A DNA stretch of 64,000 nucleotides from Blattamonas nauphoetae (taxonomy: Eukaryota > Preaxostyla > Oxymonadida). The stretch lies in assembly GCA_033064195.1 (NCBI GenBank), contig JARBJD010000116.1, positions 124,001 through 188,000 of the forward strand, read 5' to 3'. Positions within the stretch are counted from its first letter, which is position 1, and the number at the start of each line of letters is the position of its first letter. Under the pieces are notes generated by a model, which was not told the DNA's origin, did not search any database, and saw only the letters and a list, made by a program, of their open reading frames with translations. Position numbers and translations under genes: made by a program. Positions 1-11,848 of the stretch are shown here, one piece after another.

Positions 1-1908
1 ATCTTCCACACCACTTCCGTCTCCTGCCTTTCGATCTCCCCTCGCAATCCACGCGCTGTCGGTCCTCCCCCGCTCAGCGATGATGTCAGACCACACATTC
101 TGCGCTGGCGGAGGAGTTCGACGTGTGGGGTTTGAGTAGTGGGCGTTTGGGAGGGAGTGGGGAGCGGTGTGGTGAGTCCTGAAGGAAAGTGTGAAATCGT
201 CGAGCTGTATTTTGTGTTTGTGACTCGCACAACAAACTTGACCGTCTCGTCCAGCTCTGTCCAGCCGAGTTGGATTGTGTCTGGTTTGGGCGGCGGCGAG
301 CGCTCGACAGCTGTCTGTTTCAGTCGCATTTCGCTGCGTCGGCGTCGGAGGGAGTTGTGGGAATGGGAGCGTGTTGGGTTTGAGCGGTCTTCGATTGTGG
401 TGATCTCTTGGTTGATGAGAGGCGAATTTACAAAGCCGCTGTGTTCGTGTTTGTCGGGTTTGTGGCCTGCTTGGGATTTCTCAAGATCCTTCTTCTCGTG
501 TCGGAGGACAGCCATAGTTTCCTTCCCAAGCGCATACACACCATAATGCTTATGAGACCCACCAACAAAAACTTGCTCGAATTGAGAAAGGGCGGTGTCT
601 GTTGAGTTTGGGATGAAGCGAGTTCGTTTTCGCTCTCTGTTCGCAGCCATTGGGAGAGAAAGAGGAGCAGGAGGGAGTTGAGATGGTGTGGGAATCAAAG
701 TTGGTGAATTTGGCACCGAAAAGTCTGCCTTTGCGGCGGAGAGGGATGGTGACTGGCATTGATTTTGGGGGAGCGTTTCTTTGGAATTTGTGCGAGATGC
801 AAAGTGGGTTGGTGTCGATGGAGGAGGAAACCAGATCTGACCTCCAGTCTTCGCATCAGAATCGGGGAGAGGAACGAAGGGAGCTGGTTTGATGGAGAGA
901 CGTGATGTTGGACAATGTTGTGGAGTTAAGAGAAGAAGAGAATTGACCATCTGATGGAAAAGATAGTATACTCTCAACAGAAAATGAGAAACTTGGTTTA
1001 CATAGTTCGTATCTTCTCCGATCACAATTGATCTACCGACAGTTTTGAGGTGGGATGTGAAGCATCTGCATGGAGTAATAATCAGAATATGGTGCAAACC
1101 TTTGGAAGAATGATTGCTCATCCAACATTTCAGAATATCTCGGAAGAAAGAACGTGTCTCTGTTCATAAATACGGAAATAAACTTGAAGACCAAGGTTGG
1201 CATACTCAATCCGAGGGGGTGGGAGGCCTGACAAGAAAATTGAATCGAAAATATTGGAGTATTGGGGAAGAATCATATCAAAGTATGCAAATGGTTTGGG
1301 TATTTTCTACAATAGAGTGAAAAAAGACAAGGAAAAACGAGAAGAAGATTCTCCAATCTTTGAGAAAGTACTCGTAAGTTTTCGATAAGATTTGAAGAGA
1401 CCTCCAAAAATCTTGAGTATACTGTCCTGGAAGATTGTGATATATGGGAAAAATCTGAGAGAAAAGATAGGCAAACAGTGGGATGAGGATTGAAAGTGAT
1501 GCTGCATTTCGTCCATATCGAGATGAAACTTCGAATTTTGAAGCCAAGAGGACATATTCTGACAAGTTAAATCCAAAACACGATTGTTATCAGATAAATG
1601 AGTGATAGGGGAAAAAATACGTGGTTTCGATAAAATGACGATTTGAATGTCTTGGTCCACTTTCTGAACCGTTTCTTCAGTCGAAGAGCTTAAGGATTGA
1701 CGTGCAACCACAGCCAGGTCGTCTGGAGGCAGAACAATTGACCCTGGCCAAAACTGGTTTTTCAGAGAGTTTCGAAAAGTTTGATGAAAAATGAAAATCT
1801 TACCTTTTCAACTATCGGACCTAGAATATTGTCCCAGCGACTATAAACCATTCCATGAACATAATCCGATCCTGAAAAAGGGTATTCGACTGTTGGGAGG
1901 GTGAACAT
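1..1908 (-). CDS. C9ORF72: C9orf72-like DENN protein, 3' end beyond window
   Basis: The frame reads MFTLPTVEYPFSGSDYVHG, then YSRWDNILGPIVEK, matching the human C9orf72 N-terminus (AYWDNILGPRVRHIW). After a GTAAG intron comes FWPGSIVLPPDDLAVVA and an IQIVILSKP stretch. A second intron leads to SSRYGRNAASLSILIPL, which aligns with C9orf72 STYGLSIILPQ. Further exons give SHLKTVGRSIVIGEDTNYVN, matching the human SHLQTCGCSVVVGSSAEKVN. From about 950 to 1 the frame stays open as a long Pro/Ser/Arg-rich stretch that human C9orf72 lacks, so the C-terminal DENN half lies off the window. In animals C9orf72 acts with SMCR8 in a GAP-like complex in autophagy and membrane traffic. ATG 1906-1908 is the natural start; the exon borders between 1,000 and 1,400 are not fully resolved. 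Confidence 0.72.
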
Positions 1909-2144
1909 TGTAGATCCAGCCCATCTGCAATCATTCTCTCATTCTGATATGGAGAGATGAAACACTTATGACACGAAATGATTGCTACGATTCCAAAGTT
2001 TCAGATAGCAGAGAACAGAATGTAAAATAAACCCTTAAAACGAAACAAAGAGTTGGACTATAAAATGGCCAGCTGATGGATAATCCTGATGGAAAAAATG
2101 GGGTCACCGGGAAATTAGCCAGAGGGCTGCTAGAGAAGAAATTA

Positions 2145-4040
2145 TCATGATGGGCACCGAACAAGGGGCGAATGGTCAGGTCGTTTTGCTTTGGAAGCCG
2201 CAGTGGAATTAACCTCTGGGCGAGGCGATGTGGATGGGTTGGTGAAGCATGCAGATTGCGAAATTTGAGGGATTTTCGTCTCTGCGAGTGGACTCACGGG
2301 AGACTCCGATCCTGACGATTGCGGAGACACTCGATGGTGTTTGGACTTCAGTGTGGGGAGGTTCAGGTTGGAAAACGAGCATGTGGGACGTGATTTGTGT
2401 GATAAGATGCATCCAGGTGAGAAAGGGTTGTCGGGAGGCGGAGGAGAGGCAGGCGAATTGAGCTGGGCGAGCTGCTCAACCATTTGCCAGTGATAGTCTC
2501 TCGCCGCGCGGATCTCAGCTAGTTTCTCGTTTTTCTTGCGTTCGTACGATTGACACTTCGCAGCCAGTCTTTGGTCGATCTGGACGAGAACGCTGAGGGC
2601 AGAGAAAGAGAGTGACATGATGTTTCCGTCCCAATGCTTGTTTGTATTTTTGGAGAGCGACGCATACAAAATAGGAAACGAGAGCTGCCGGGTTGACGAA
2701 ATAAGACCTAATATGGTGTCATTAGAGAGGAGAGAGAGGGCGCGGTCAACGACGAGACAGTTCGTGGAGGTGATGCAAGACGCGAGGAGCTGGAAGAGAG
2801 GAGCAGCAAAAGGAGTCAGCCTGATGGTCGGCACGGCTTCGATGATCTCTTCAAGAACGGTGACCATGAGAACCTGCTTGTGCGGATTGGACAATGGCCA
2901 GACGCGGATCAAGAAAGAAACGACGGTTTTAATCAAAGCCGGGTCTTTTTGGAGATAAACACAAAGGCAGTGGCTAAGTGGAGCGATGAAGGAGTCAATT
3001 TGCTCACTTTGGAAGAAAGGCGAGTGATGAACAAAGGAATAGGACAAACACTGTGTTTAAAGGAAGAACGCACGTTCTGAAGAACTGTACATGTTCTTCT
3101 TTCAGAGGAACAGTGAATCCGTGCACGATGGAGACGAGGAGGTCCAGGAGATCCTGAGTCCCATTGAACTGGATATGGTGGAAAGCAAGCCGTTGGAAGT
3201 GAGACCCCATGGTGCTGCGGATGATGTTCCTTCTGGTCAGGTAGCGGGCATAGAAGCGGTGGATGATTGTCTTCAGAGCTTCACGTTCGCGAGGATCGGG
3301 TGAGTCAAAGAGATCCATCAATGATATCAGAAACGTAGATGGGAAATAAGGAGTGGCTGTCTTAGGAACAACATTCGGGGAGTTGATGAATCGGTAGAGG
3401 AGGTCGTACACGTATTGGAGGTGTTCCCAGGAAGGGTCCAAGAAAAGAAAGTCTCGATCCGTGTCACCATCTGAAACATGAGAAGAAAAGAGAGATACAA
3501 ATAGGCGGTGGAAATTCCGGAATGGGGAGTGAACGAAATAGGTTGATGGAGACCATCTTCAACACAGGGACCCAGGTTGTCTCGGGGAACGAATAAGATG
3601 TGTCGGCAATGAATTGCAATAAATCCCGTAAATAGTTTGTTTTGAGATTTCTGTCCGCGATCGAAGCCTCGTCAGCATGAGGAGAGAAGTCACAAATGAA
3701 TGAACATTGTTCGAGAGAATGGAGGAACAACATGTCCTGTTTATTTGGTGGTGTCTCTGGAAAAATTGACAGTATTAATAATTTATGATGAAGAGCCAGG
3801 CAAACCACTAAATGAAGGAATATGACGGATTCGTGAGTGTGATCGTCGATGGGTCGGCAATGAAACAGTGTATGACGTTGGAAAGGACGGAATTACATCA
3901 GAAATCGGAACACTATTTTGTTTAGATGATTTAGAAGGAGACAGTGGTGTCAGAAGGTGAGGAGAAGCAAGTCGTTGCGACTGTGATGTAGTGGTGGAAT
4001 CACGCAAATTAATTAGCGCTATGTTGGGGATAGCATTCAT
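2145..4040 (-). CDS. PPP2R5: PP2A B56 (B') regulatory subunit
   Basis: The protein carries the HEAT-like repeat core of the PP2A B56 family, which directs the phosphatase to its substrates. Visible family blocks in order are LEQCSFICDFS, VSINLFRSLP, HLQYVYDLLYRFINSPN, LFDSPDPREREALKTIIHR (human FDSEDPRERDFLKTTLHR), ISIVHGF-like plus PLKEEH, QKDPALIKTVVSFLIRVWP, and LSKNTNKHWDGNI near the end of the fold. At least three short introns separate the blocks. The N-terminus is a Ser/Thr-rich extension of about 80 residues. After the conserved fold lies a basic coiled stretch (YERKKNEKLAEIRAARDY) and a Pro/Ser-rich tail of about 100 residues. ATG 4038-4040 gives MNAIPN; the stop is TGA. Confidence 0.85.
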
Positions 4041-4219
4041 CCCACCCAATCAAAGACACCGCGTCAAATTTATAAAGAAAATGAATGGACGCTCGATCAG
4101 ATCTGACCCTTTTCTGTCACTATGAGAAGTGACACAATAGCGAAGTGGTAAGATGCCGATAGGCACAGAATAATGAAGAGATAAATCAATATAAAGACAA
4201 ATTAAGAGGCAAAAGAGTG

Positions 4220-6637
4220 TCATTCAATTTTTTCTGCCTTCCAGCTATCGAAACAATCGACAACCGCTTTTGGGACTTTGGCTTTGAACGAAAATGTGCT
4301 CTGTGAATCTTTTTGATTCTCGTCTTCTTGAAAATGGAGAGTCAATGTTCTTGAGGCCTGGTTTTCACACATCTGAAAAAGATGACGAGAAGAATGGCAC
4401 ACTGAAACCGCTGTGCCCCAGTTGTATGTTCTCTCCTCAAACCCAAAAAGGGACTCAGAAGACCGCACAGTCACACCGAAAGAGTCGAAAATGACGCAAT
4501 CGGGGCATTCTGACGGCTTCTTCGCTGTCTGCTCGGATTGCTGGGTGAGGAGCTTGACGCGGAAGAGCGACGAATTCGCTTTGCGAGAGGAGAGCTGCTG
4601 CGGAGTGCGGAATGTCGGCTGGCGTTCAGAAAATGGGAAGCAGGCTTTGAGCACAGATTCGTTCAGTCTGTTCAGAGCGGCTTGCTCTTCGTCTCGGACG
4701 CGGGCAGCTTCTCTCTGCATTTGTTCCTCTTTTTCTTTCTGAGCTTCTTCTTCCATCCTCCTCTCCTCGGCTTTCCGTCTCTCTTCCTCTTCCTCGCTCT
4801 CCTTCTCTTTTTCTCCTTCTGTGCTGACTTCACTGTCAGTTTGTCCATCTTTCTGAGGATGTTCTTGTTCTTCGTTGTCTTCATGCCTTCCACTCTTCTT
4901 GCTTTCACTCTTCTCACCTTCATCATCCTCTTCCACTGTCTCTTTCGGAGCGTGCCTGTCTCGTTCAGTTTCATTGTCCTCTCCTTCATCCTTTTCAGAT
5001 TCTCCCTTCTTCCGCACGTCCAACTCCGACTTCGTGGAAGGTGGGTGTGAATCGTTTGGGGATGCTTCGTCCGTCTGATTCTGACTTGAAATTGTGTCGT
5101 CGTCATTTCTGTCTGACGTCTCCGCTGACTTGATGGCTTTCTCGGAGTCATTCGGATCGGACGAATTCTGCTCGTTTTGTGAGTGTCTGTCATCTCCGTC
5201 CTCTTTCTCTGTGCTCCCTTCGATTGGCTTCCTCTCTTCTGTGTCTGCTTCTGGAGCGTCTGGTTGTGAGTTGAGGTGTTGTGGTTCTTCTTCGCTGTCG
5301 GCTCCTTTCCTTTCAGTTCCGTCTTCTTTCGCGTTTTGTGTTGCCTTGTCGTCTGCTTCCAATTCCTTTGGTTTGTGCCCATCGGCAGCATCATCGTTCT
5401 TCTTTCCTGTGTTTTGTTTCTCATCCTCTCCACTGCTTTTCCCTTCTTGCGTGTGGTCACCAGTACCTCTCATCTCTTCCATCCTCCTCTTCTCCTCTTC
5501 TCTGATCCGCTTCTGTTCCAACCTCTTCCTGCGATCTTCTTTGTCTTTCATCCTCCGCTTCTCGACTTCTCTTTTCCGGTCTTCTTCTTCCTTCCGTTTT
5601 CGTTCTTCTTCCTTCTTTCGTGCCTCTTCGGCTTCTCTCCTTCGAATCTCCTCCATTTCTTTCTCCTTCTCTTTTCTCTTTTTCTCCAACTTCTCCTCCT
5701 CAAAAGCATTCTGCTCCTGATCGACAAGCTTCTTCCGCATTTCCTCCTTCCGCTTCAGCTCCTCGTCTGCACCCAGACTGTCCTGTTCGAGTGATGCGTA
5801 TGTGTCCAGAAGTGTGTCCTGGAAGGGTGTTTCAACCTCAACTGGGGTCTTCTTCTTCGAAGGCGTCCGATGATCGGTCTTCTTCGATTTGGGGGCGTAT
5901 TGTGCTGTGAGTGAATGTTGTTCGTCACTTTCCTCGATCCTGATGAGGCCAGCGATGTCTGAAACGATGAGAAAGATGAAGCTAAACGTTCTGTGACTTC
6001 TCCGTCACTCAGAAGAATGCGGAAATATTGGGGGAGAGTCTCTGGAACGTGGTCCAAGACGTATCCCTCCAGAAACAAGTCCTGAATCCCTTTGGCGTAG
6101 AACTGGGCTGATATGGATTCTTTGGATGATACTTTCTCATTGTTCACATATAAAAGAGTGGATCCAATGGCAATAATCACTGAAGAAGTTTGAAAATTGG
6201 AGACACAAACACATAAGACGGCTTTGTGGTCTGTTTCCGAGAGGAGTATTTGAGATGTCTATCTTCTTCAGTCTTGGCAATTTTCGAAGTCCACGAAGAC
6301 TTTGAAGTGATGTTCCGTTGAGGTATAATTCAGTTAAGTGTGTGAAGACAGGAAAATGATCAAAAGTTGTGAATGGGTTGGATTCTGGTATAACGAGGAT
6401 TCCGTGTTGTGAAAAAAGTAAGAAAAACACGAAAATGTTTCAGATAGACAGAAAAAATGAGTTAGAATCAGAAGCAGAAAGAGACAAACGGAGGAAAAGG
6501 ACTTTGATTTGAGGATTTGGTTTCAGTCCCTCAAAGCTAGAAATGCCGTGACGAATTAAATCAACATTTCCACTTGGTGAAATGGAGATCATTTTGTCAA
6601 AGTCAATCTTTTTAGATCGTTTCATTGTCGTATTCAT
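4220..6637 (-). CDS. leucine-rich repeat protein with long charged coiled coil
   Basis: The first exons encode leucine-rich repeats (ISSFEGLKPNPQIK, then LTELYLNGTSLQSLRGL) and an LRR-cap-like segment SLIIAIGSTLLYVNNEKVS. Introns are very short; one is only 29 nt. After IAGLIRIEESDEQHSLTAQY the protein becomes a Glu/Lys/Arg-rich coiled coil of about 120 residues. It continues as an acidic, Asp/Glu/Ser/Asn-rich low-complexity region of about 200 residues, then a second coil. The last 150 residues look globular, with FDSFGVTVRSSESLFGFEER, and end WKAEKIE. LRR plus coiled-coil proteins are common in protist cytoskeletal and ciliary structures, but nothing here fixes a function. Opposite-strand open frames here are shadows of the charged repeat. 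Confidence 0.7.
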
Positions 6638-6774
6638 CGAGGAAACTCAAATCACACAAACCGAAAAGATGATGGGTTGATGGATGGAGATGAGACTAAA
6701 CTCTTCGCAATCGCCAAGAAATGTTTGAATAATGTGAATAAAATCAATATTTCTTCAAATCTTCGTGAAATGTG

Positions 6775-8404
6775 TTATTGTTCTTCTTCAACAATACTGG
6801 CCATTCTCTCTGGTTCGACCTTCTCGCTTCCTGGCTTCGAATGCCTCAAAATATTATCAACCCTCCTTTTATCCGCCTCCTCGCGAATTCTTTGTTTGAT
6901 TACCTTGCTATGCAGCTGATGCGGGAGATGTCTCGCCCTGAAGAGTGAAGGAAAGTGAAGAGAGAAGGGGAGGCAGACTGTGATATTTGCTTCACCTCGG
7001 GGAGGTCCTTGTGTTTCTCTTGCAGTCTCCGAAGATAGTTCAGTTTCTGCTTCTCTCTGCCGACCATTGTGTACAGCGGGTCTGAACTGTGCGCTTTCCA
7101 GAGCCTCACGTTGGCATCATCACTCCCGCTCAGAACAAACTGCCCGTCGCCGGTGTACGTCACCACAAACACTCTTTGCATTCGCTTCAGATGGTACACG
7201 TCCCTCGACTTGCCCTGTCCCACATTCCACATTCTGACGGTCCGATCGTAAGATCCACTCGCAAAGGAGCGTCCTGTGGGGCAGAAATCCACACTCATCA
7301 CAGCATCCAGATGGTCTTTGTACACATTCCGAGCAAAGGAGAGTTTTCGCATGTCGTACTCGTAGATGTTCCCGTCCTCGTTCCCAGCGATAAAGTTGAA
7401 TGCTTCTTGCGGATTCCAGCAGACACAGTTCGTCCGCATGTGCATAATCTGTTTGCGGATTGGGGTTTTGTCGCGGAGGTCGTAGAGGACAATCGAGCGA
7501 TCACTGCCACACGTAACGAAGGTATCTTTTTCCACGCGATTGAACGCTGCATGGTAAACACTTTCGGCTCCCCAAGCAAACGATTCGAGAGGAGATGTGC
7601 GTTCCTCAGTCCACAAATCAACACTCCCTCCAGTTGTGATGAATTGGGGTTTCTCCCAATGATGAGCAAGAGATGTGAAAGCAGTAGTTCCAAGAATCGT
7701 TGAAATGGGCACTTCAGTGAGTTCGGCAGTTGCTTCCGCACTTCCTGGGAGAGGCCGTCGAACAGTCTCTCCGTCCGACTCTTCGGACGATTCGTCATCG
7801 AAGTCGTCTGTCGGCTCTGTCAATACTTCACCAAGTTGGGTAAACTCTTCGGCTTCCTTTGTCCGCTCAACAAGAGCAGCAATTGATTGTGATAATGTGT
7901 CGCCCTGTGTCCAGAGATCGGAGCGCCAAATCTTGATTGTTCGATCATCACTGCAAGATAGGAGTCTGTCGCCAGATCCGGGGAAACAGAGACCCCGAAC
8001 AAATCCTTCATGGGCATGGAAGGCTTTGATGGTTGTTTTGTTGGCAGTATTCCAAATGCGAATTTCTAAAAAAGGATAGCAAACAAGAAAATGCGAACAT
8101 GAACATACCTCCGTCACAGCTTCCTGAGAGAACGCAGTTTAGTCGGCGGGGATGCCGTGTGAGAGACCAGACTCCATCATAGTGGCCAGAGAGTGCGCCT
8201 AATAAAAATAAGAGAAAAAATGGAAGAAGAACATGAGCAAAAACACATACCAACAAATGGTTTCGCAAAGATACGGTCCCACTTTGCTGCGACTGTTGCA
8301 CGTTGGGCCTCTCGACCTCGAGCGAGGGGATGGAGAGTGGGATCAATATTCCTTCGAAGAATTGGTTTCTCAGGTGTTAGCCTGGAAATGGCTTTAATTT
8401 TCAT
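6775..8404 (-). CDS. DCAF13: DCAF13/Sof1, WD40 protein of the SSU processome
   Basis: This is an almost end-to-end match to DCAF13/Sof1, a WD40 protein of small-subunit rRNA processing. The start MKIKAISR matches human MKVKMLSR, followed by DPTLHPL and WDRIFAKPF. WD40 blocks include LSGSCDGEIRIWNT (restored by removing a 43-nt intron at 8066-8108), AHEGFVRGLCFPGSGD, SCSDDRTIKIW, CGSDRSIVLYDLRDKTPI, MRTNCVCWNPQEAFNF, GSYDRTVRMWNV and LSGSDDANVRLWKA. A 41-nt intron just above 6937 joins PEVKQISQ to ARHLPHQLHSKV, then LRHSKPGSEKV, the hallmark Sof1 C-terminal domain. It ends in TAA. An acidic insertion (DDFDDESSEESDGE) lies between blades. Confidence 0.93.
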
Positions 8405-8557
8405 TGTTCTTTCAAAGAACGGGAGGGGTGGTGATGAGACTTGACAATGTGGGCAGATCAAGTTTCTGCGAAAACACACGCAAGAAACTCAAACAAACGA
8501 TTCACTAGTCGTTTTTTAAAGATATGTAAATCATAATGAAGAAATAAATGAAGTGTT

Positions 8558-9676
8558 CATTCAGTTGTAGCAACAGGAACATTGTGTGCCTGACGGTTGA
8601 CTACAGATTCTCGATATGGTGGATCAACTGGTGGGGCCACCGGCAATAGAGAATGATTCTTCGGAAAAAGTGAACCAAAGGAAGAGAGGATACATGTGTA
8701 GGGAGGTACGCCTGGTCGCTGTCAAACCCACTCAGGTCCCCGCATGCAACAAAAGGAACGAGAACTGAATCGGTGGTGGGTGGGAGACCGTATCTTGGTT
8801 GTGTGGAGTCGATAAGAATCGGAGGGTATCCTTCAGGAAGATGGAAACCTTGGCAGACAATGAATGATTCTGTTGAGTGGCATGAATTGAGAGAAATGCG
8901 AACCAATTGATGAATTTCTGGAAGATTGCGGTTTGGCAACGATCACGTCATCAAAGAAGACCCTGAGCTGACTGTACATGAATCCAACATCTTTGCCTCT
9001 GAAAATCTTCGCACACAATTTTCCCCCGGGACGAAGGAGTTGTGTAGAGACAGTTAGAGCCTATAGAAGAAGGAGAGAATGCAAAATAAGAAGGTATACA
9101 GCGAGGATAAGCTGTTGTTGCATGTATTGATCGAGATCATGGAGTCCAGTGACTGAGGCGATAAATAAGTGAAGAGCAAACCATCTGGTGCACCATCCGA
9201 TAAGACAAGATCAACTTTGTTTCCTTCGCATGCATTGATGATCTGACTTAAGCTGAAAAGGAGAGAAAAGCGAACATTTTCAATTGTGGTTGGGCTTGTG
9301 ATATCACCTCGAAGAATGGTCACCCCTGGGATGGGAAGGATTTCATTCAGATCAATTGCTACGATGTGAGCATTTGGATGTCTGATAGATCGAAGAAACG
9401 AAATTATGAAGACGACGTGAACAGACTCTGCTAGCCTCTGTGAACAAACTTGGCTCCAACTTCCTGGAGCAGCACAAAGATCAACGACATTCGTTACTCC
9501 ATCAAAAAGGCGAAATTCCTGGTCTATCTGAAGTAGTTTGAAAGCAGAACTGGATTGATTGGAGAGAGGTGAAAAAAGTATAGAATGTAAATATATTGAG
9601 TATACCGTGCCCTAAATCCTTCCTCCTTCGCTTTACGATAAAATATATCACGTTTATCCTTGGATGAACGACCCAT
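8558..9676 (-). CDS. FTSJ1: tRNA 2'-O-ribose methyltransferase FTSJ1/Trm7
   Basis: The enzyme methylates ribose 2'-OH in the anticodon loop of tRNAs (positions 32 and 34 in yeast and human). The start [20 protein letters not shown] matches human [20 protein letters not shown]. Next come [20 protein letters not shown] and [14 protein letters not shown], the SAM-binding motif I. Then follow [15 protein letters not shown] (catalytic Asp region), [20 protein letters not shown] (catalytic Lys in AKIFRG), [23 protein letters not shown] and [15 protein letters not shown]. The C-terminus [15 protein letters not shown] matches the Trm7 motif that contacts its partner. At least five short introns are present. 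It is divergently paired with the next gene, 185 bp away. Confidence 0.93.
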
Positions 9677-9861
9677 GACAAGGGTGGTCTGATTCTTGGT
9701 TCGATCAGTTTATCTGCTCTTTTCTTCTCATCATTTTCTTCCTCAATGCAACCACAGAGTTTATGATGCGAGTTTTGTTAATTTTCAGTTTCTTCTGGAA
9801 CAATACGCAAACTGTAGCCTGCAAGCGTCAAAGCCGCAGATTTTGAGTTATCTCCAAGTTC
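9677..9861. promoter_or_regulatory. shared divergent promoter region
   Basis: The 185 bp separate the start codons of FTSJ1 (minus) and the TPM-RING gene (plus). Both promoters must lie here or overlap the 5' ends. No defined core motif was recognised. Confidence 0.4.
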
Positions 9862-11664
9862 ATGTCCCTATTCATCTTGCCATTTGTGGTATTCGATGTC
9901 TGCGTGACTGTTGCGGACATTCCAAATCCTCGAACTGATCCGCTGCATTCTATTCCTCTCTCGCGCATCGATGATTTTCGAAGACTCTACCCAACACCGA
10001 ATTCCATTCCGCCGTCGTCAATATCCGATCAGAGTGGATACCTCAACATTCGGGACTTTGTAAACTTGAATCGAGAACTTGAAAAACTCAAAAAATCGAA
10101 AGGCATAAATTTCATGATTTGCCTGGTTAGAGTCTGAACATGTTTGCACATGTAAATTTTCCAGTCCATCACATCAAATGAACCTGCTCATTCGTTTTCA
10201 AATAAGCTCTATCAGAAATTTGGACTCGCTGACAACAAAGAACCCTCACTCCTTATCACAGTCGCGTCTGCCTTTATTCTTATTACTCTCTCTTAGAATC
10301 AACGATGAAAAGGTTTTTCTTCCTTTTTTACATCCCTTTCTAGATGACGACTTCAACAGGTCCAGAACTGGCCTCTGTCATGACAACAAAGCAACTCGAG
10401 CAGGTTGTGAGCGATATGCGCCTTCCCCTCAACGATTATCGCTTTGCAAATGTGTGATTTACTCATTCTTATCGTTCCAGGCCATATCTGTTGCCATTGC
10501 TGACATTAACAAAATCAGCGGCCAAACCGACACGCCGACGGGCTCGTTCCTGCTGTGGATGGCGAACCACATGGGATTGATCGTTCTCTGTCTGCTGGCA
10601 GTTGCTGTCTTGTCTGCCGTCGCTGTGATCCAAATCAAGAAGATGCTGTACCAGCGAAGACAGAAGCGGTTCTCGAATGAACTGGTCTGTCCCTCCCATT
10701 CTCACTTCCCCAGCTCAGCCAGCAGAAGGAAAGCGAGGAGCATCCCCACCACCCTCCAATCTTCGCCGAGACATGTGCCATCTGCCTCGAGCCCTTCCCC
10801 AAAGAATACATCGCTGCCCTCCGACGCTACAAAGAAGCGATGGGCCTCTCTCCTCCGCCTCCCCCCTCTCACTCCACACAATCCGAGCCGAATGCGCCGT
10901 CGCCCGCTGTGAGAATCAACGTGACGCCGAAGGGACCGAACGACCAGTCGGGCGGGGGACGTGGCGAGATTGCAACGGAAATGGGGGAATATCCCGAAGT
11001 GCCCGATGGGTCGGCGCTCCCTCCACTCAACTCGTCCTCCTCGCCCTTCCATCCTCCTCCCCCACCCCACCCCTCCCACACCCACCCGTCTGCCCCTCCT
11101 CCCGACTCCTATCCCGCTGAACTGCCTTCGCCTCTGCAGGCTTCGGCCCCGCCAGCCGCTGCCAACGAGCACGTCTCGTCGACACCGAGCGGCCCAGTCT
11201 TCCCGCACGCAGAGAAGCTGGAGACCCTTCCTGTTTGTGGACACCAGTTCCACAGGAAGTGTCTCGACGACTGGCTCAAGATCCACAACCGCTGTCCGCT
11301 GTGCAACGCTGACAACCCTCGCAACATTCCCGAAGCGTCCCTCTCGTCGAGCGTGTCTGGGCGATCCTCAGCGACTCAAGCTGAGCAGGCATCTGCTGAG
11401 GAGCAGCCGCGTGATGCGCCTCATCCGACCGATCATCCCATCAGAAACTTTTTGTCGAATGCTCGGCGGTTCTTGGGACCTCTCGCGATGTTGGCAGGAA
11501 CATTGTTCCTCCAACCACGTCGTCGACCAGCCGCGCAGATGCGGCGCGTCAACCCCTCTGCACTCTCACCGCAAGACATCCAGTTCCTCATTCAACGGAT
11601 GAGTCATCCTGGTTCATTCTTTCAACGACTGCCAAATCCGAATGCATTTCTTCATCAACACTAA
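9862..11664 (+). CDS. secretory TPM-domain protein fused to RING-H2 finger
   Basis: The start MSLFILPFVVFDVCVTVADI looks like a signal peptide. A TPM-type domain follows: KGINFMICLV, FSNKLYQKFGLADNKEPSLL, then after 30-37 nt introns STGPELASVMTTKQLEQVVS and FANAISVAIADI. A clear membrane helix is HMGLIVLCLLAVAVLSAVAVIQ. Past a basic cytosolic linker and a 29-nt intron, the RING-H2 ligands begin with ETCAICLEPFPKEY. They resume only about 150 residues later with LPVCGHQFHRKC and NRCPLCN; the inserted segment is Pro/Ser/Gly-rich. A hydrophobic stretch near the C-terminus (FLGPLAMLAGTLFL) may be a second membrane segment. The layout suggests a membrane-bound E3 ubiquitin ligase with a lumenal TPM sensor, by inference. 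Confidence 0.72.
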
Positions 11665-11848
11665 TTGTTGTATTGTTTTTACACTCTTTCAGCAAAATGT
11701 GTCTCGTTCAATCAGGACAGAGTTGAAATGTAGGGTTTGATCAACGCTTAGATTCGTATGTCGACGAAACAATCTCGCCAATGTCATTCTTTTTCACTTT
11801 TTTCTTATTTAATCACTTTTAGCTAATTTTTTCGACTCTTTTCTGTAG

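Noticed and set aside
4538-5794. Several long plus-strand Ser/Phe-rich frames
   Set aside because: They are the antisense of the Glu/Lys-rich coiled coil in the LRR gene.
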